Source: Actinomycetes bacterium
Lineage (GTDB): Bacteria; Actinomycetota; Actinomycetes; Propionibacteriales; Propionibacteriaceae
Length of the DNA stretch: 22,952 nucleotides
Direction: 5' to 3'
NCBI GenBank assembly: GCA_023460935.1
Contig: JAEWOI010000008.1
Span: 1 to 22,952, forward strand
Shown: positions 21,485 to 22,952 of the stretch, one piece after another
How positions within the stretch are numbered: position 1 is the first letter of the stretch
Layout of the letters: each line of letters begins with the position of its first letter
Position numbers and translations under genes: made by a program
Notes under the pieces: model-generated
Told to the model about the DNA's origin: nothing
The model's database searches: none
Seen by the model: only the letters and a program-made list of their open reading frames with translations

Positions 21485-22384
21485 TCATTCCACGACCAGC
21501 ACGATCTTGCCGTTCGCCCGGCCCGACTCGCTCAGCCGGTGCGCCGCGGGCGCCTCGGCCAGGCCGAACGTCGCCGCGACGTGCACGCCGAGCTGCCCGG
21601 AAGCAGCCAGGGCAGCCACCCGGGCCAGCGCCGCGGCGGCGTCGACCACGGTGCCGCTGAACCGGGCACCCGAAGCCTCCGCCCCGTAGTTCGCGATCGT
21701 GACCACCCGCCCCGGCTCCGGCACCAGGGCCAGCAGGTCCGCCAGCTGGCTGCCTGCGGCGTCGAAGACCCCGTCCACCCCGCCGCCGGTGAGGCCAGCA
21801 ACCCTGGCGGGCAGGCCGTCGCCGTAGGTGACCGGCTCGGCGCCGAGTTCCGCCAGCAGGGCGTGATTGGGCTCACTGGCTGTGCCGACCACTCGCAGGC
21901 CACGCGCCCGCGCCAGCTGGACGGCGGCCTGGCCGACCCCGCCGGCGGCGCCGTGCACGAGTAGCGACTGGCCCTCGGCGAGGCCGAGCAGGTCCAGCAC
22001 CCGGGTGGCCGTCTCGCCGGCCACCGCCAGCCCGGCGGCCCGGACGGCGTCCAGCCCGGCGGGGCGCGGGGCCCAGGCGCCCAGCACGGCGAACTCGGCG
22101 TAGGTGTTGCGGCCGAGGCCGAACACCTCATCGCCAGGGGCCACGCCCGCCACGCCCTCGCCCAGCTGGTCGACCACCCCGGCGGCCTCGAGACCCGGCA
22201 CCACCGGTGCGGCCAGCGGGGCCCCGCGGGCGATCATGCCGGAACGGTGCTTGGCGTCGAAGCGGTTGACGCCACTGGCCCGCACCCGCACCCGCACCTG
22301 TCCGGGGCCGGCCTGCGGCTCCGGGACGTCGGCAAGGTGCAGCACTTCGGCGGGTCCGTACTGCTCGAAGACCACTGCTCGCAT
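21485..22384 (-). CDS. NADPH:quinone oxidoreductase (zinc-less MDR family)
   Basis: A 299-residue medium-chain dehydrogenase/reductase. The N-terminal MRAVVFEQYGPAEVL and GVNRFDAKHRSG belong to the quinone-oxidoreductase (QOR) branch; VVPGLEAAGVV and the Rossmann motif VHGAAGGVGQAAVQLAR (P-loop 145-151) bind NADPH. The Cys/His ligands for structural and catalytic zinc are absent, as in QOR. The C-terminus ends NGKIVLVVE, a common family ending. ATG at 22384 gives the standard family start, but it has only a weak, badly spaced AAGGG and no TAnnnT element; an in-frame ATG at 22417 would add 11 residues. It is divergent from infA. The electron acceptor is unknown. Confidence 0.88.
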   Translation of the reverse strand: MRAVVFEQYGPAEVLHLADVPEPQAGPGQVRVRVRASGVNRFDAKHRSGMIARGAPLAAPVVPGLEAAGVVDQLGEGVAGVAPGDEVFGLGRNTYAEFAVLGAWAPRPAGLDAVRAAGLAVAGETATRVLDLLGLAEGQSLLVHGAAGGVGQAAVQLARARGLRVVGTASEPNHALLAELGAEPVTYGDGLPARVAGLTGGGVDGVFDAAGSQLADLLALVPEPGRVVTIANYGAEASGARFSGTVVDAAAALARVAALAASGQLGVHVAATFGLAEAPAAHRLSESGRANGKIVLVVE

Positions 22385-22459
22385 ACCCTTGTCGAACCAC
22401 GCGCCGGAGCCGGGCATTCCACGCCTGCGGCCCGTGCCGGTCAGCGTGCCGGCCCCGAT

Positions 22460-22489
22460 TTGGGCCGGTAACCGGGCGTGAAGTAGTCT
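22460..22489 (+). promoter_or_regulatory. Putative infA-operon promoter
   Basis: TTGGGC (22460-22465) and TAGTCT (22484-22489) are separated by 18 bp. Transcription would start near 22496, leaving a leader of ~55 nt before infA. Confidence 0.5.
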
Positions 22490-22552
22490 TGACCCTTGCA
22501 TGACCTGTGCTCGCACCGGCGTGCGTCCACATCACCTCAGCGATTGGGAGTA

Positions 22553-22774
22553 ATGGCGAAGAAGGAAGGCGCCCTCGAACTGGAGGGAACCGTCGTCGAA
22601 GCCCTGCCCAACGCCATGTTCCGGGTGGAACTGGCGAACGGGCACAAGGTTCTGGCGACCATCAGCGGCAAGATGCGGCAGCACTACATCCGTATCATTC
22701 CGGCCGACCGGGTGGTCGTCGAGCTGTCCCCCTACGACCTGAGCCGTGGACGCATCGTCTTCCGGCACCGGTAA
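22553..22774 (+). CDS. infA: Translation initiation factor IF-1
   Basis: A 73-residue single OB-fold protein that binds the 30S A site during initiation. The whole family sequence is recognisable: MAKKEGALELEGTVVEALPN, then MFRVELANGHKVLATISGKM and YIRIIPADRVVVELSPYDL, ending GRIVFRHR. The ATG has GGGAG only 2 nt upstream, an unusually tight spacing for a highly expressed gene. It opens the infA-rpmJ-rpsM-rpsK-rpsD-rpoA type operon, of which only rpmJ is inside the window, and has its own promoter at 22460-22489. Confidence 0.97.
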   Translation: MAKKEGALELEGTVVEALPNAMFRVELANGHKVLATISGKMRQHYIRIIPADRVVVELSPYDLSRGRIVFRHR

Positions 22775-22807
22775 GCAACCCGCAAGAATCCACCACCAGC
22801 CCGGACC

Positions 22808-22821
22808 CAGGGGTATCCCTG
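22808..22821 (+). other. Short hairpin between infA and rpmJ
   Basis: CAGGG-GTAT-CCCTG makes a perfect 5-bp stem with a 4-nt loop in the 76-bp gap between infA and rpmJ. There is no U-tract, so it may be an RNA-processing or attenuation site, or chance. Confidence 0.25.
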
Positions 22822-22850
22822 TGCCCGGCGATGAGTCAGAAAGTTGCTCG

Positions 22851-22952
22851 ATGAAGGTTCAGCCGAGCGTCAAGAAGATCTGCGACAAGTGCAAGGTGAT
22901 CCGCCGGCACGGTCGCGTGATGGTGATCTGCGACAACCCGCGCCACAAGCAG
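22851..22952 (+). CDS. rpmJ: 50S ribosomal protein L36 (3' end outside window)
   Basis: Thirty-four codons from ATG to the window edge, matching L36 almost to its normal 37-residue end. MKVQPSVKKICDKCKV opens the protein; C11, C14, C27 and H32 form the zinc ribbon of the zinc-containing (C+) form. It follows infA by 76 bp and is presumably transcribed with it. The upstream AGAAAG is only a weak ribosome-binding site. The stop codon is not in the window. Confidence 0.96.
   Translation, partial: MKVQPSVKKICDKCKVIRRHGRVMVICDNPRHKQ

Overview
The window is chromosomal DNA from a GC-rich actinobacterium (class Actinomycetes; I cannot name a genus). Support comes from the very high G+C, heavy use of GTG starts, a type II (M. 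tuberculosis-like) DAHP synthase, a PASTA-domain Ser/Thr kinase, an actinobacterial DnaQ-UvrC fusion and a HelD-type RNA polymerase helicase. From memory, the order exonuclease/UvrC fusion - NlpC/P60 - PlsC - AroG - PASTA kinase - prenyl synthase - MetF recalls the M. tuberculosis Rv2172c-Rv2191 neighbourhood, so the backbone looks like an old conserved block with lineage-specific inserts.

Layout. 29-2909 (minus): a DEDD exonuclease/UvrC-like fusion and a lipoprotein. 3009-5119 (plus): a small four-cysteine protein, a secreted NlpC/P60 hydrolase and a lipoprotein with an HExxH site that seems to start at CTG. 5111-5884 (minus) and 5909-6670 (plus): an alpha/beta hydrolase and a PlsC acyltransferase, divergent from interlocked promoters. 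6676-11920 (plus): a shikimate cluster, aroG(type II) - threonine aldolase - aroE - aroK - [tandem repeat array] - aroQ. 11979-12620 (plus): a metallo-beta-lactamase-fold hydrolase, stop to stop with the PASTA kinase (12621-14627, minus). 14735-15445 (plus): a ThiE-like protein with altered motifs. 15446-15589: a hairpin and two perfect DnaA boxes. 15590-16989 (plus): a lipoprotein plus secreted-protein pair with atypical base use. 16996-18093 (minus) and 18143-19051 (plus): divergent polyprenyl synthase and metF. 19052-19226: an inverted-repeat cluster. 19227-21410 (minus): HelD-like helicase. 21485-22384 (minus): quinone oxidoreductase. 22553 to the end (plus): infA and the start of rpmJ, the head of the ribosomal-protein/RNA-polymerase-alpha operon.

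Three things stand out. First, nine genes have a TAnnnT -10 hexamer (mostly TAGGCT) ending exactly 6-7 nt before the start codon and no convincing Shine-Dalgarno, which points to widespread leaderless transcription; genes led by a Shine-Dalgarno do not show it. Second, aroK and aroQ are separated by about 1 kb of non-coding DNA made of three ~342-bp tandem units, each with a 14-bp inverted repeat and nested ~33-bp repeats; the first repeat supplies the aroK stop codon. Third, several sites need explanation: two DnaA boxes 31 bp apart away from any replication gene, a HExxH lipoprotein without an ATG/GTG/TTG start, and a ThiE-like protein lacking family residues. I see no CRISPR array, tRNA, rRNA, insertion sequence or phage genes, and no clearly new multi-gene system.
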